Shown: positions 34,489 to 42,684, counted from the stretch's first letter. The stretch is DNA of 64,000 bases from Streptomyces sp. NBC_00353 (GCF_036108815.1 NZ_CP107985.1:868001-932000); one strand, 5' to 3'. Translations and numbers: made by a program. Notes: a model not told the origin generated them from the sequence alone.

Positions 34489-35439
34489 TCATTCCTCCCG
34501 GTCTTCATCGTCGGCCTCGTCCTCCCACTCGTCTTCCTCCACGTCCTCTCCTTCGTCCTCAGCATCGCCGTCTTCCGCGGTTTCGTAGTCGTCGTCATTC
34601 TCCGAGTCCTCGGCCTGTGCTGCTTCTTCCTCTTCCATGGCTTCTTCGTGTGACGTGACGACTTCACCGTCTCGGATCTCGCCGCGCCAGCCTTCCGGCT
34701 CCTCTTCGGTGAGACTGACGTACCGCTGGAAGTGCTTGAAGTCCAGCCGAACCCGGCGGCCCTGGGCCCGCCAAATATTTCCGGTCTTTTCGAAGAACCC
34801 GGAAGGGTAGTACTCCATGACCAGGACGATCCGCGTCAGCGTCGGCGCCAGTTCATGGAAACTTACGGCACCCTTGGTCGTCCCCTTGGCGCCTTCGGAG
34901 GTCCAGACGATCCGGTCGTCCGGAATCTGCTCCTGAACAGTCGCTTTGAAGCTGCGGGAAGAGGGGCCGACCTTGACCTTCCAGTCGCTGGCCATCTCGT
35001 CGCTCATCGAGACGCTGCGAACGCCCTTCGTAAAGCTGCTGAACTCGTCGTACTGGGTCCAGTAGTCGTAGGCCGTGCGAAGGGGCACGCCGACATCGAG
35101 GACCTCAATGATGTTCATGCTCTTGCTACTGCCGGACTTGCCCTTACCGCCGCCGAACGCCTCCTTGACCTTGCCCACGACGCTGTCCTTGAGGCCTTTG
35201 GCCTTCTCGGACAAGAACGCCTTCACGGGGGATTCGCCACCAAGGACGCGCGAGCCGATTTTGAGCAGTGACCCGCTGTCGGCGGCATCGGTGAGCTGCC
35301 CCGTGACGTCCGTGAGCTTGTCGCTGGCTTTCTCCGCGAGCCGTCCCACCTGTGCTTCAACGAAACCCGACAGCGCCTCACCCAGTCCGCCCGCCCCCGA
35401 CCCCTGCGTCTCTCGCTCCTTCGTCTCCTTCCCAGCCAT
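34489..35439 (-). CDS. SRPBCC-family protein, GvpZ-like, with long acidic tail
   Basis: 316 residues in three parts: an amphipathic helical region (about 1-100), a START/polyketide-cyclase SRPBCC domain (NIIEVLDVGVPLRTAYDYWT, FTKGVRSVSMSDE, KATVQEQIPDDRIVWTSEGA), and an extremely acidic tail of about 60 residues (runs of E and D). The same build occurs for GvpZ in Streptomyces gas-vesicle clusters. No structural gvp genes are in the window. GGAGG 8 bases before the ATG, and only 6 bases after the partner gene stop, shows coupling with the GvpY-like gene. Confidence 0.75.
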   Translation of the reverse strand: MAGKETKERETQGSGAGGLGEALSGFVEAQVGRLAEKASDKLTDVTGQLTDAADSGSLLKIGSRVLGGESPVKAFLSEKAKGLKDSVVGKVKEAFGGGKGKSGSSKSMNIIEVLDVGVPLRTAYDYWTQYDEFSSFTKGVRSVSMSDEMASDWKVKVGPSSRSFKATVQEQIPDDRIVWTSEGAKGTTKGAVSFHELAPTLTRIVLVMEYYPSGFFEKTGNIWRAQGRRVRLDFKHFQRYVSLTEEEPEGWRGEIRDGEVVTSHEEAMEEEEAAQAEDSENDDDYETAEDGDAEDEGEDVEEDEWEDEADDEDREE

Positions 35440-35445
35440 GGCGGG

Positions 35446-36177
35446 TTACCTCCGTCGATCGGCGCGCTTGGATGTCCTCTTCGCCGGCCGCCCTGAGGAC
35501 GCCGCCCTCTTTGCGGGAGCCTGCTTCTTGGGGGCAGACTTCTTCGCTGGGGCTGCCTTCTTCGCGGCCGGCTTCGTCGCAGAGGACTTCCTCTTCCGGG
35601 ATGGCTCCTTCGCCGCCGCCCCGGAAGAACTCCGGTCAGAGGGGGCCCTCTCGGGCCGAGCCGGCTTCCGGGAGCTTCTACGGCGCTGCGGGCGTTCGGG
35701 TTCAGGCTCCTCCTCTTCCTCCTCCGGTTCCTCCTCTTCCTCCTCCGGTTCCTCCTCTTCCTCCTCCGGTTCCTCCTCTTCCTCCTCCGGTTCCTCCTCT
35801 TCCTCCTCCGGTTCCTCCTCTTCCTCCTCCGGTTCGTACTCCTCCTCCGGCTCAGCTTCTTCCTTCTTGCCGAGGCTGGCCGTGCGGTCACGGAGCGTGT
35901 CCGAGAGCGTCCCCATTCCGCGAGTCGCAGCAGCTGTCACAGCCTTGCGGCCGGCCTCGAGGAACTCCCCCTTCAGCTGGTCCTGCAGTTCGGCCACCTG
36001 CGGGATCTCCCCCAGCCTGCGCATTCCCTCGGTAGCGAGCTGGCGCGGCTCAAGGCCGAACCGTTTGCCCGCCAAATAAGTCGCCACGCTCAGCGCGAGC
36101 TTGCCCTTCTTCGTGCGTCCCAGCACGTATCCGCCGACAAGGGCCGCGGCGAGAGTCACCTTGGTCTGATCGTCCAT
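35446..36177 (-). CDS. GvpY-like protein with Glu-rich repeat and Lys/Ala-rich tail
   Basis: 243 residues. The N terminus (about 1-95) reads DDQTKVTLAAALVGGYVLGR, KKGKLALSVATYLAGKRFGL and ends before a repeat of six EEEEEEP units (about 118-160). A basic Lys/Ala/Arg-rich tail like that of histone H1 follows. The first part is shared with GvpY of Streptomyces gas-vesicle clusters, where a GvpZ-like gene follows in the same way. ATG 36177 is chosen by AAGGTGA upstream. An acidic-basic tail pair suggests nucleic-acid or protein binding; no enzyme motif. Confidence 0.72.
   Translation of the reverse strand: MDDQTKVTLAAALVGGYVLGRTKKGKLALSVATYLAGKRFGLEPRQLATEGMRRLGEIPQVAELQDQLKGEFLEAGRKAVTAAATRGMGTLSDTLRDRTASLGKKEEAEPEEEYEPEEEEEEPEEEEEEPEEEEEEPEEEEEEPEEEEEEPEEEEEEPEPERPQRRRSSRKPARPERAPSDRSSSGAAAKEPSRKRKSSATKPAAKKAAPAKKSAPKKQAPAKRAASSGRPAKRTSKRADRRR
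35708..35833. repeat. Six perfect tandem 21-bp repeats (minisatellite) in coding sequence
   Basis: Unit TCCTCCTCTTCCTCCTCCGGT on the plus strand, repeated six times without change, encoding EEEEEEP on the minus strand. Perfect identity suggests recent expansion and likely length variation between strains. Confidence 0.9.
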
Positions 36178-36678
36178 ACGCACGTCACCTTCAAAGTTCC
36201 CGCGGGACCCGCCTGTGCCGCGCAAACTGCAGTTCTGTGGCTGTCAGTCGTCTCTGCCCTAACGGCGGCCACTGCCAATTTTGGGAGCGCAACGAAGGGG
36301 GAACCTAGTCCTGTCTCATTTCGGGCGGGGCCGGCCCTCTACAGCACCGCGAATCCGGCAACGTCGGCCGGTCGCCTCGGCACGAGAGCCATCACTCAAT
36401 GCCGGTCCTGTACTCACAAGTCTCGCCCGTTTCGCGACAGTCGCATCTTGGAAAGCTTCGTTTCCTGCTGCGCGGGCGGGCCGCTGCGGCATCCGCGATT
36501 GCAGGTCACTGGCACCCGCGCCGACCACTGCAGCGGCCCCGGTGTGTGGCAGATACTTGATATGCCGTGACGCGGGCGCGGTCGTCGTGTCCTTCTACTG
36601 CGAGGTGGGTTCTGCCGCTATTCCAGCAGGTCCGTGAGAAGGGCCCGAGAGCCTGCCTGGCGCAGGAAGGTTGTGCAG
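36178..36678. other. Divergent regulatory gap between gvpY-like gene and sigma operon
   Basis: About 500 bases with no supported gene. It must hold the promoters of both divergent transcripts. A GGAAC core (36299-36303) could be an ECF -35 for autoregulation, but no matching -10 is obvious. Confidence 0.35.
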
Positions 36679-37269
36679 GTGACGTCGTCTGCCGGGGTCG
36701 GTTCACAGCCCGCCTCCCCCGCCCCGGAGGTGGGGCTGGATGATGCCACCCTGGTGGTTCGCGCCCGTGACGGCGACATGCGCGCCTTCGAGGTGCTGGT
36801 GCGCCGTTATCAGGGGCCGATGTACCGCTTGGCACTGCATATGCTCGCCAGCCGTGGCGACGCCGAGGACGTGGTGCAAGAGGTGTTCCTGACCGCTTGG
36901 CGGCGGCTGGGGCAGTTGCGGGACGACGCAGCGTTCGTGGGCTGGCTCTACCGGACGACGAGCAACCGGTGCCTGAACATCATCCGGGCACGTAGACCCG
37001 TCGCGGAGGCTGACCTGGACAGTCGCGAAACTGCCGAGGCGGCTGGATCACCGGAGCGGGCGGCACAGGTGAGCGAGCAGCTGATCGCGCTCGCCGCCGC
37101 TTTGAAGCGGCTGACGCCCGAGCAGCGGGCATGCTGGCTGTTGCGGGAGGTTCACGGTCGCTCCTATGAGGAGATCGCTGGGGTTATGGGCACGACCCGT
37201 ACGGCGGTGCGTGGACGCATAGCGCGCGCTCGAGTGCAGTTGGCGGAGGCGATGGCTCCATGGAAATGA
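36679..37269 (+). CDS. ECF-type RNA polymerase sigma factor
   Basis: 196 residues. Region 2 is LVVRARDGDMRAFEVLVRRY, YRLALHMLASRGDAEDVVQE and VFLTAWRRLGQ; region 4 is LKRLTPEQRACWLLREVHGR with SYEEIAGVMGTTRTAVRGRI. No region 3, so it is an ECF (group IV) sigma. GTG 36679 is chosen because AGGAAGG lies 8 bases upstream; an in-frame GTG at 36634 would add 15 residues. Its last 10 bases overlap the start of a zinc-finger/Asp23 gene. First gene of the nine-gene operon, so it probably directs transcription of the operon itself. Confidence 0.92.
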   Translation: MTSSAGVGSQPASPAPEVGLDDATLVVRARDGDMRAFEVLVRRYQGPMYRLALHMLASRGDAEDVVQEVFLTAWRRLGQLRDDAAFVGWLYRTTSNRCLNIIRARRPVAEADLDSRETAEAAGSPERAAQVSEQLIALAAALKRLTPEQRACWLLREVHGRSYEEIAGVMGTTRTAVRGRIARARVQLAEAMAPWK

Positions 37270-37817
37270 GCGACACTCAGGGATATGTGCTGCCTTGCGG
37301 CCGCGATATGGAGGCGGTGTGGGAGCGGCTCGATCGGGCCGGCACCGGCCTGGGTGACACCCATGATCTCACCTGCGAGCACTGCACTGCGGCGCGGCAG
37401 AGTCTGGTGGTCCTGCAAGAGGTGACCGGCAAGCTCGCCTCGGAAGAGATCGGACCTCCGCTGGGCTTGACCGGACGGATCATGTCTGCGGTGCGCGCAG
37501 AGGTCCGCCGTCACCACATGCTCGCGCTGCCCGGCGCGGAGCCGGGCGGGGTGCAGATCAGCGAACAAGCGGTCGCTGCGGTGCTGCGATGCGCCGCCGA
37601 TTCTGTCGACGGTGTGCGCGCACGGCGCTGCCGGATCTCCGTCACGGAGAGGGAGGGCGCGGTGGAGGTGGAGATGAGCCTCGCGGTGGCCTACCGCAGG
37701 TTTTCCGCCGACGCCGTCGACGAGGTGCGCGAGCGGGTCCGGGCAGCCGCTGCAGCACGGGTCGGGATAGCCCTGGTGCGTCTGGACCTGACCGTGGAAG
37801 ACCTGTACGACGCATGA
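37260..37817 (+). CDS. Zinc-finger plus Asp23-domain protein, putative anti-sigma factor
   Basis: 185 residues. The N-terminal part carries LPCGRD (Cys13) and THDLTCEHC, that is His35-x3-Cys39-x2-Cys42, the signature of zinc-binding anti-sigma (ZAS) domains. The C-terminal 85 residues have the alternating strand-helix build of an Asp23/Gls24 domain (GVQISEQAVAAVLRCAADSV, VEVEMSLAVAYRRFSADAVD, RLDLTVEDLYDA). There is no membrane helix. It overlaps the sigma gene by 10 bases, the usual position of an anti-sigma. Joining a ZAS motif to an Asp23 domain is unusual and suggests the envelope scaffold itself controls sigma release. That role is inferred. Confidence 0.78.
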   Translation: MEMSDTQGYVLPCGRDMEAVWERLDRAGTGLGDTHDLTCEHCTAARQSLVVLQEVTGKLASEEIGPPLGLTGRIMSAVRAEVRRHHMLALPGAEPGGVQISEQAVAAVLRCAADSVDGVRARRCRISVTEREGAVEVEMSLAVAYRRFSADAVDEVRERVRAAAAARVGIALVRLDLTVEDLYDA

Positions 37818-37861
37818 AACCCCGGGATCGGGCAGCAGACTGTTGAGAGAGGCTGAAGCAC

Positions 37862-38299
37862 ATGGACACGGTGTTCCCCATGGCAACGACCGTGCCGGAC
37901 GACGAGGCACGGGCTCCCCGTGCCCAGTGGGTGATCACCGAGCCCGTGATCGCCGCAATTGCCGCCCGAGCCGCTGTCGGCGTCCCTGGTGTTGTGCGGC
38001 TCGAACCCGGCCTGACCGGGCTCGCTTCCCAGGTGGCGCGTTCGGTACGCCAGAAGATCAACGGCCTTGCCCCGGCCCCGACCGAGGGTGTGAGAATCAC
38101 GGTCGACCACTCAGCCGTGCCATCGAGCCTGCGCGCGTCCATCGACATGGTCGCCTCCGGGTATGACCAGGCCGGGGCCGTGGGGCGGGCGGTTCAGCGC
38201 GAGGTCACGCGGGCCGTCGCCGATGCCACGGGTCTCGCTCCGCAGGCCGTCGTGGTGTCGATCATGGACATCGACTTGTATGGGACCGGTGCGTGGTGA
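37862..38299 (+). CDS. Asp23/Gls24-family envelope stress protein (copy 1)
   Basis: 145 residues, soluble. After a loose N terminus comes the Asp23 fold: WVITEPVIAAIAARAAVGVP, GVVRLEPGLTGLASQVARSV, VRITVDHSAVPSSLRASIDM and ATGLAPQAVVVSIMDIDLY. In Firmicutes Asp23 forms a lattice under the membrane bound to AmaP; an AmaP gene is the last gene of this operon. The stop overlaps the next gene start (GTGA). Confidence 0.85.
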   Translation: MDTVFPMATTVPDDEARAPRAQWVITEPVIAAIAARAAVGVPGVVRLEPGLTGLASQVARSVRQKINGLAPAPTEGVRITVDHSAVPSSLRASIDMVASGYDQAGAVGRAVQREVTRAVADATGLAPQAVVVSIMDIDLYGTGAW

Positions 38300-38628
38300 C
38301 TTCGAGATCAGAGCTGACACGCTCAATTCTGGCCGTCCTGGGCGGGATCCCCGGTCTGCGTCCGGCGACCCCCGCCACCACCTACGTCGGCTCACGCGTG
38401 CCGTGGAACCTCGACACCATGGCCGTCGGCATCGACGACGAACTGATCGAGATCCGCGTCGTCGCCCTTGCCCTCCCCCTTCCTCCGATCCTGCGCGAGG
38501 CAGAGGCCGCCCTGCACGCAGCGCTGCAGGAGACCCGGTGGAAGGACGCTCGGCTGCGCCTTGTCGTCACCGACATCGATGCCGCCGCGCTCACCCTTCT
38601 CGATCACGCGAGTGACGCGGGTGCCTGA
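38296..38628 (+). CDS. Small conserved operon protein
   Basis: 110 residues starting at the GTG that overlaps the previous stop by four bases (GTGA); a GTG one codon earlier is possible. It reads TRSILAVLGGIPGLRPATPA, WNLDTMAVGIDDELIEIRVV and RLRLVVTDIDAAALTLLD, an alpha/beta build like half of an Asp23 domain without the dimer helices. Found in the same place in other Streptomyces Asp23 operons as far as I recall; role unknown. Confidence 0.75.
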   Translation: MTSRSELTRSILAVLGGIPGLRPATPATTYVGSRVPWNLDTMAVGIDDELIEIRVVALALPLPPILREAEAALHAALQETRWKDARLRLVVTDIDAAALTLLDHASDAGA

Positions 38629-38719
38629 AAGGCCATGACGTTCTCCCCTGGCACGGGTCGTTCAGGTGTGACGAGCGCGAAGCCGCCCCGTCCAGAGCCA
38701 GGAAACCGAGGAGAGCACC

Positions 38720-39214
38720 ATGACGAACCCGGCCACCACCAATACTGCCGTGCCCTCCACTTTTGCCGCAGGCGACGCGGACAAGAGTGCCACCAGTGCA
38801 CCTTCACCTGCGCAAGCTTCCGGGCAGGGTTCCACCACCATCGCCGATGTCGTCGTCCAAAAGATCGCCGGTCTCGCTGCCCGCGAGGTGCCCGGCGTAT
38901 ATGAGCTGGGTGGCGGAGCGGCACGGGCGTTCGGCGCAGTCAAGGGCCGTATCCCCGGAGCCTCCGCCAGCGCCGGACAGGGCGTCTCCGTCGAGGTCGG
39001 TCAGAAGCAGGCGGCCGTGGACCTGCAGATCCTGGTCGAGTACGGAGTGTCGATACCCGAGTTGGCCAAGGACGTCCGCAACAACGTCATCGACTCCGTC
39101 GAGCAGATGACCGGCCTGGAAGTCGTCGAAGTCAACATTAATGTCAATGACGTGCACATCGCCGCTGACGACAGTGACGGCGACGACCAGGACACCGGCG
39201 ACCGCGTCCAGTAG
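38720..39214 (+). CDS. Asp23/Gls24-family envelope stress protein (copy 2)
   Basis: 164 residues. A disordered Ala/Thr/Ser-rich leader of about 38 residues precedes a classic Asp23 domain: STTIADVVVQKIAGLAAREV, PGVYELGGGAARAFGAVKGR, VDLQILVEYGVSIPELAKDV and LEVVEVNINVNDVHIA, then an acidic tail. This is the copy nearest the Asp23 consensus. GAGGAGAG precedes the ATG. A gap of 91 bases after the previous gene could hold an extra promoter. Confidence 0.9.
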   Translation: MTNPATTNTAVPSTFAAGDADKSATSAPSPAQASGQGSTTIADVVVQKIAGLAAREVPGVYELGGGAARAFGAVKGRIPGASASAGQGVSVEVGQKQAAVDLQILVEYGVSIPELAKDVRNNVIDSVEQMTGLEVVEVNINVNDVHIAADDSDGDDQDTGDRVQ

Positions 39215-39382
39215 CCGCTGCCAGGCCCCCGGCACCGCGCACGCCGTACGTCACCACAGTGAGCACGGGGCCTTACCACAGGCTCCATGCAGTACAACGG
39301 CCCATCTGTGCGTACTCGCACACCCCGACTCAATGCCGCATGGCCACCGTCAGGGCAACGTACGGCACCAAGGAGAATTGAC

Positions 39383-39592
39383 ATGACGTCCACTCAGATG
39401 GGCCTCCTGACAGGGCTCGTCCTCGGCGTCACCGCCGCGTTCGGCGGTTTCGAAGCCTTCCTCATCGTCCTCGTTCTCGGGACGGTTGGGCTGCTGGTAG
39501 GGCGATACCTCGATGGCAAGCTCGACCTCGCCCAACTCACCGGCCGTGACAGGGACGACTTCCATGGACACCGCGATCACCACGTCAGCTGA
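39383..39592 (+). CDS. DUF2273-like small membrane protein
   Basis: 69 residues with two close hydrophobic stretches (MGLLTGLVLGVTAAFGGFEA and FLIVLVLGTVGLLVGRYLDG) and a charged His/Asp-rich tail. Small two-helix proteins of this type (DUF2273) accompany Asp23/AmaP pairs in many Gram-positives and likely help anchor the Asp23 layer. AAGGAGAAT lies at good distance before the ATG. The 3' end overlaps the next Asp23 gene by 29 bases. Confidence 0.85.
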   Translation: MTSTQMGLLTGLVLGVTAAFGGFEAFLIVLVLGTVGLLVGRYLDGKLDLAQLTGRDRDDFHGHRDHHVS

Positions 39593-39965
39593 AGGAGAGT
39601 CCGGCGCGGCGCAGCGAGGCAGCACAACGATCTCCGACCGCGCTGTGGAACGTATCGCCGCCCGGGTGTTGACCGAAGTCGAGAACATCGGCGGAACGCC
39701 CGGCCGGGTGCTCGGCATCGAAGTCCCAGGGGAACACGCCGAAGACTCCGCCCGGGTTGCCGCGAAGGTCAGTGGCGACTCAGTTGCGGCGCTCGATGTT
39801 CGCCTGTCCGTCGCCTATCCAAAATCCGTCGCTCACACCACCGAAGACGCCCGCGCACGCTTGGTGCGCCGCGTTGCGGACCTCACCGGTCTGACCGTCA
39901 CCCGTGTCGACATCACCGTCACTGCACTACACGCTCCCGACTCACCGACCAGGAGAGTCCGATGA
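39564..39965 (+). CDS. Asp23/Gls24-family envelope stress protein (copy 3)
   Basis: 133 residues: GSTTISDRAVERIAARVLTE, VENIGGTPGRVLGIEV, VAALDVRLSVAYPKSVAHTT and LTGLTVTRVDITVTALH. The start lies inside the DUF2273-like gene and the end overlaps the DUF6286 gene by ATGA, so translation is tightly coupled. More divergent from copy 2 than paralogues made recently, so the three copies probably have separate roles in a mixed lattice. Confidence 0.87.
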   Translation: MDTAITTSAEGESGAAQRGSTTISDRAVERIAARVLTEVENIGGTPGRVLGIEVPGEHAEDSARVAAKVSGDSVAALDVRLSVAYPKSVAHTTEDARARLVRRVADLTGLTVTRVDITVTALHAPDSPTRRVR

Positions 39966-40489
39966 AATGCCGGCCCCGCCGCACCATCCCGGCCACTCTC
40001 ACCGCGCTGGTCCTGCTCGCAGCCTGCGTGCTCATCGCCATCGTCGCCATTCAGCTGATCATCGGTCAGAGCCCGCTCATCAACTACCGCTCCGTCACTG
40101 ACACCCTGCACAGCACGCACTGGAGCGACGCCACCACCCTCATCGCCGCCGCAACATTCGCCCTGCTCGGGCTACTCCTGCTGCTCGCGGCACTCCTGCC
40201 GGGGAAACCGACCGTTCTGCCGCTGGCCGGTGACATGGACTCCGGCATCACCAGGCGTAGCCTGCGCCACGCTCTGCAGAACGCAGCCGCGAATGTCGAC
40301 GGGGTCAGCAGAGCGAAGCTGAAACTGGGCCGCCGCACGATCGTCGCCCGCATCCGCACCCACCGGACCAACACCGCGGGGCTCACCGATGCCGTGCGCG
40401 CCGCCCTGGATCAGCGCCTGGACCAGGTCACCCCGCTCACTCGTCCGGCCATGAAGATCCGGCTCCGTGCCACCAGGAACACATCATGA
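39962..40489 (+). CDS. DUF6286 membrane protein
   Basis: 175 residues with two membrane segments (ALVLLAACVLIAIVAIQLII and LIAAATFALLGLLLLLAALL) separated by about 35 residues, then a cytoplasmic or external Asp23-like alpha/beta domain (SLRHALQNAAANVDGVSRAK, RRTIVARIRTHRTNTAGLTD). This matches the actinobacterial DUF6286 family, found with AmaP and Asp23. Overlaps neighbours by ATGA at both ends. Confidence 0.88.
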   Translation: MKCRPRRTIPATLTALVLLAACVLIAIVAIQLIIGQSPLINYRSVTDTLHSTHWSDATTLIAAATFALLGLLLLLAALLPGKPTVLPLAGDMDSGITRRSLRHALQNAAANVDGVSRAKLKLGRRTIVARIRTHRTNTAGLTDAVRAALDQRLDQVTPLTRPAMKIRLRATRNTS

Positions 40490-41058
40490 CCAGCCTCAAC
40501 CGCCCAGTCCGCCTCAACCGCACCCTCCTCGCCGTCATCGGCGTCCTCCTGCTCGCCTCAAGTTCCTTCGCCCTGGCGGCTCACTTCGGCCAACTCACCT
40601 TCCTGGATTCGGACGCCACACTCACTCCCGCCACCGCCGAGCCGCCCACCTGGGCACTCTGGATTGCTGCCGCCACCGCCATCGTTCTGGGGCTGCTCGT
40701 CCTCCGCTGGATCGTCGCCCAACTCACGCGGCGCCCCAAAACCCACACCTGGCACCTCGAGCAGCACCCCGAGCGCGGCAGCACCGAACTGGCTGCGAAC
40801 ACTGCCACCGCCCCCTTCCTCAGTGAAGTCACCACCTACCCCGGCGTCCGCCACGCCCGCGCCACGCTCGCCGGAACCCGCCAAAATCCCACCCTCGCAA
40901 TGGTGATCAGCACCGAGCAGGGCGGTGATCTCACCACTATCAACCGTCACCTCACCACCCACGGGCTGCCCCGGCTCCGTCAGGCGCTCGACCTCGACAC
41001 CCTCCCCTTCACCGTCGAGTATCGCTTCACCACCCACGCCGGCACCCGCGCACACTAG
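40486..41058 (+). CDS. amaP: Alkaline shock response membrane anchor protein
   Basis: 190 residues. Two membrane segments (LLAVIGVLLLASSSFALAAH and WALWIAAATAIVLGLLVLRW) flank a short outer loop; the C-terminal part, about 110 residues, is an alpha/beta domain (TATAPFLSEVTTYPGVRHAR, TLAMVISTEQGGDLTTINRH). AmaP anchors Asp23 to the membrane in Staphylococcus; in Streptomyces the same name is given to this family. Last gene of the operon, starting at ATGA overlap with DUF6286. Confidence 0.87.
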   Translation: MTSLNRPVRLNRTLLAVIGVLLLASSSFALAAHFGQLTFLDSDATLTPATAEPPTWALWIAAATAIVLGLLVLRWIVAQLTRRPKTHTWHLEQHPERGSTELAANTATAPFLSEVTTYPGVRHARATLAGTRQNPTLAMVISTEQGGDLTTINRHLTTHGLPRLRQALDLDTLPFTVEYRFTTHAGTRAH

Positions 41059-41237
41059 ACGTTGTGAGCGTAGATGCCTGCAGGGCTACCCGTGAGCAGC
41101 AGGGGAATGAAGGGGAAGTCGCTCAGCCCAGGCAGGATGAAAGCGCAGATAGTCCGCGGTGCGGCGCGGAACCACTGTGTAGGTGGGAGGGGGTTGCGTC
41201 CTGCAGCCCATGTTGCGATGTACGCGAGTTTTCGTCG

Positions 41238-42326
41238 TCATCCTCGGGTGCGCCGTACGCACTCCGTAACGGTGGCGCGGAGGCTACCGGTCCGCCGCAT
41301 CAGATCTCTCTGGACACACGCCCCGTTTCCCGCAGTCATCAAAGAGTCCAGCGCGTCCTCGGCCGCCTTCAGGTCGCCGCTCTCCTCCAGGGCCCCGCGC
41401 ACATGCGCCAGTAGTGCACGAGCCACGGTTTCGGCGGGTTCGGGATGCATGGTGAGAGGGTGGAGCAGCCGGTCATCCAGCCCGGAACGGCTTGCTCGCC
41501 AGGCAGCCATGCGCAGGAGAGTTGTCTGGAATCGGGCGGGTGGCTTATCGGCCCGCCATTCACGCGCCGCTGTCTCGACCAGACCACGAATCAGCGTGGC
41601 CAGCAGCACCGTGACTACCGGATCGAGGCACACGTCCGCAACTCTGACTTCGATGGTGGGGTAGCGGTGGGAGAGGCGCGCATCAAAGTAGATCATTCCC
41701 TTGTCGCGCAGCACTTCGGTGTCGAGCAGCGCCTGTATCTGCTCGTGATAGCGCTCCGCAGAGCCGAATACATCTGCCGGGCCTGCTGACGGCCAGCGGC
41801 CCCAGACCCTGCTCCGATAGCTGTTGTAGCCGCTGTCCTGGCCCTGCCAGAAGGGCGAGTTCCCACTCAGGGCCAACAGCACCGACAACCAGGGCCGCAC
41901 GCGATCCAGCACGGCGACGCCCTCCTCGTCCGACTCCACCGACACGTGGACATGGCATCCGCATGTCAGCTGTTCCTGCGCGGTCACTCCGAAATGCTGC
42001 TCCAGCCAGTGATACCGCTCACCGGTTCCGATCGTCGGGCTGACAGGGAGCGGGGACGTGGCCAGCGCAACCACGGCGGCCCCCGCCTTGTCCGCGTGAC
42101 CGGCGGCCTCCACCCGTCGGCGGATTATCTCTTCCGCCGACTCGTCCATGTCGGTTTGAGGCGGCCGGGTGGCAAATTCGAGTTGCTGGCGGTGCAGCTC
42201 GGACTCGAAGGCACATTCTCCTTCGGCATGTCGGTCCGCCATGGCCAGAACCGCTGTCGACAGTGCCTGCGGTTCATCGCTCTCCGCGTCGACCAGGAGA
42301 AGTTCCTCCTCAACACCCACGCTCCG
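41238..42326 (-). CDS. YbdK-type carboxylate-amine ligase (glutamate-cysteine ligase 2 family)
   Basis: 362 residues with the gamma-glutamylcysteine synthetase fold: VGVEEELLLVD (Mg-ATP site Glu cluster), CAFESELHRQQLEFATRPPQ, TCGCHVHVSVESDEEGVAVL, SGNSPFWQGQDSGYNSYRSR and PTIEVRVADVCLDP. Such enzymes join glutamate to an amine; Streptomyces uses mycothiol, so a dedicated amine substrate is likely. GTG 42326 is chosen because GAGAGAGGG lies 7 bases before it and the family starts here; a GTG 45 bases upstream is also open. Third gene of a tightly overlapping operon. Confidence 0.87.
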   Translation of the reverse strand, partial: RSVGVEEELLLVDAESDEPQALSTAVLAMADRHAEGECAFESELHRQQLEFATRPPQTDMDESAEEIIRRRVEAAGHADKAGAAVVALATSPLPVSPTIGTGERYHWLEQHFGVTAQEQLTCGCHVHVSVESDEEGVAVLDRVRPWLSVLLALSGNSPFWQGQDSGYNSYRSRVWGRWPSAGPADVFGSAERYHEQIQALLDTEVLRDKGMIYFDARLSHRYPTIEVRVADVCLDPVVTVLLATLIRGLVETAAREWRADKPPARFQTTLLRMAAWRASRSGLDDRLLHPLTMHPEPAETVARALLAHVRGALEESGDLKAAEDALDSLMTAGNGACVQRDLMRRTGSLRATVTECVRRTRG

Positions 42327-42684
42327 CACAGCCGTGCCCTCTCTCCTCGGCTGACTGACCGATCCCTCCACAGAGCTCGTCGTCGCGCTCGCTCAACTCG
42401 TGGCTCGCCACAGGATCTGCCTGTCGTCGAGCCTCCGCATGCGGCTCGTCGAGCCTTCGACCGTCGGAAGACGGATCTGTGGCGCCCCGGCCCGTGCGTC
42501 GCCGGTGGCTGGTGTCGCACCAGGGATAGATGTGGCTGCGGCGACATGTACAGATGGCGACGGTGAAGCGGTCCGAGGCCACGGTGGTGCCATCGGTACC
42601 GGTCACCTCCACCGGCCCTTCCACCAGCCAGGGCCCGTTGTCGTTCAGGGTGATACGTCGCCTGGATTCAGGGGCGTTCGGCAC
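42310..42684 (-). CDS. CDGSH-type iron-sulfur protein
   Basis: 124 residues. The core is VAICTCRRSHIYPWCDTSHR, with the C-x-C-x2-(S/T)-x3-P-x-C-D-x2-H pattern that binds a [2Fe-2S] cluster through three Cys and one His. It is preceded by the NDNGPWLVEGPVEVTG strand region usual for the family. Members average 70-90 residues, so the last 45 residues, rich in charge, are an unusual extension and may reflect a lost stop. GTG 42684 is the best start. Overlaps the methyltransferase upstream by 17 bases and the ligase downstream by 17 bases. Confidence 0.8.
   Translation of the reverse strand: MPNAPESRRRITLNDNGPWLVEGPVEVTGTDGTTVASDRFTVAICTCRRSHIYPWCDTSHRRRTGRGATDPSSDGRRLDEPHAEARRQADPVASHELSERDDELCGGIGQSAEERGHGCAERGC

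Noticed and set aside
36299..36330. GGAAC as an ECF promoter for the sigma operon
   Set aside because: No convincing -10 at the right distance, so autoregulation cannot be claimed from sequence.
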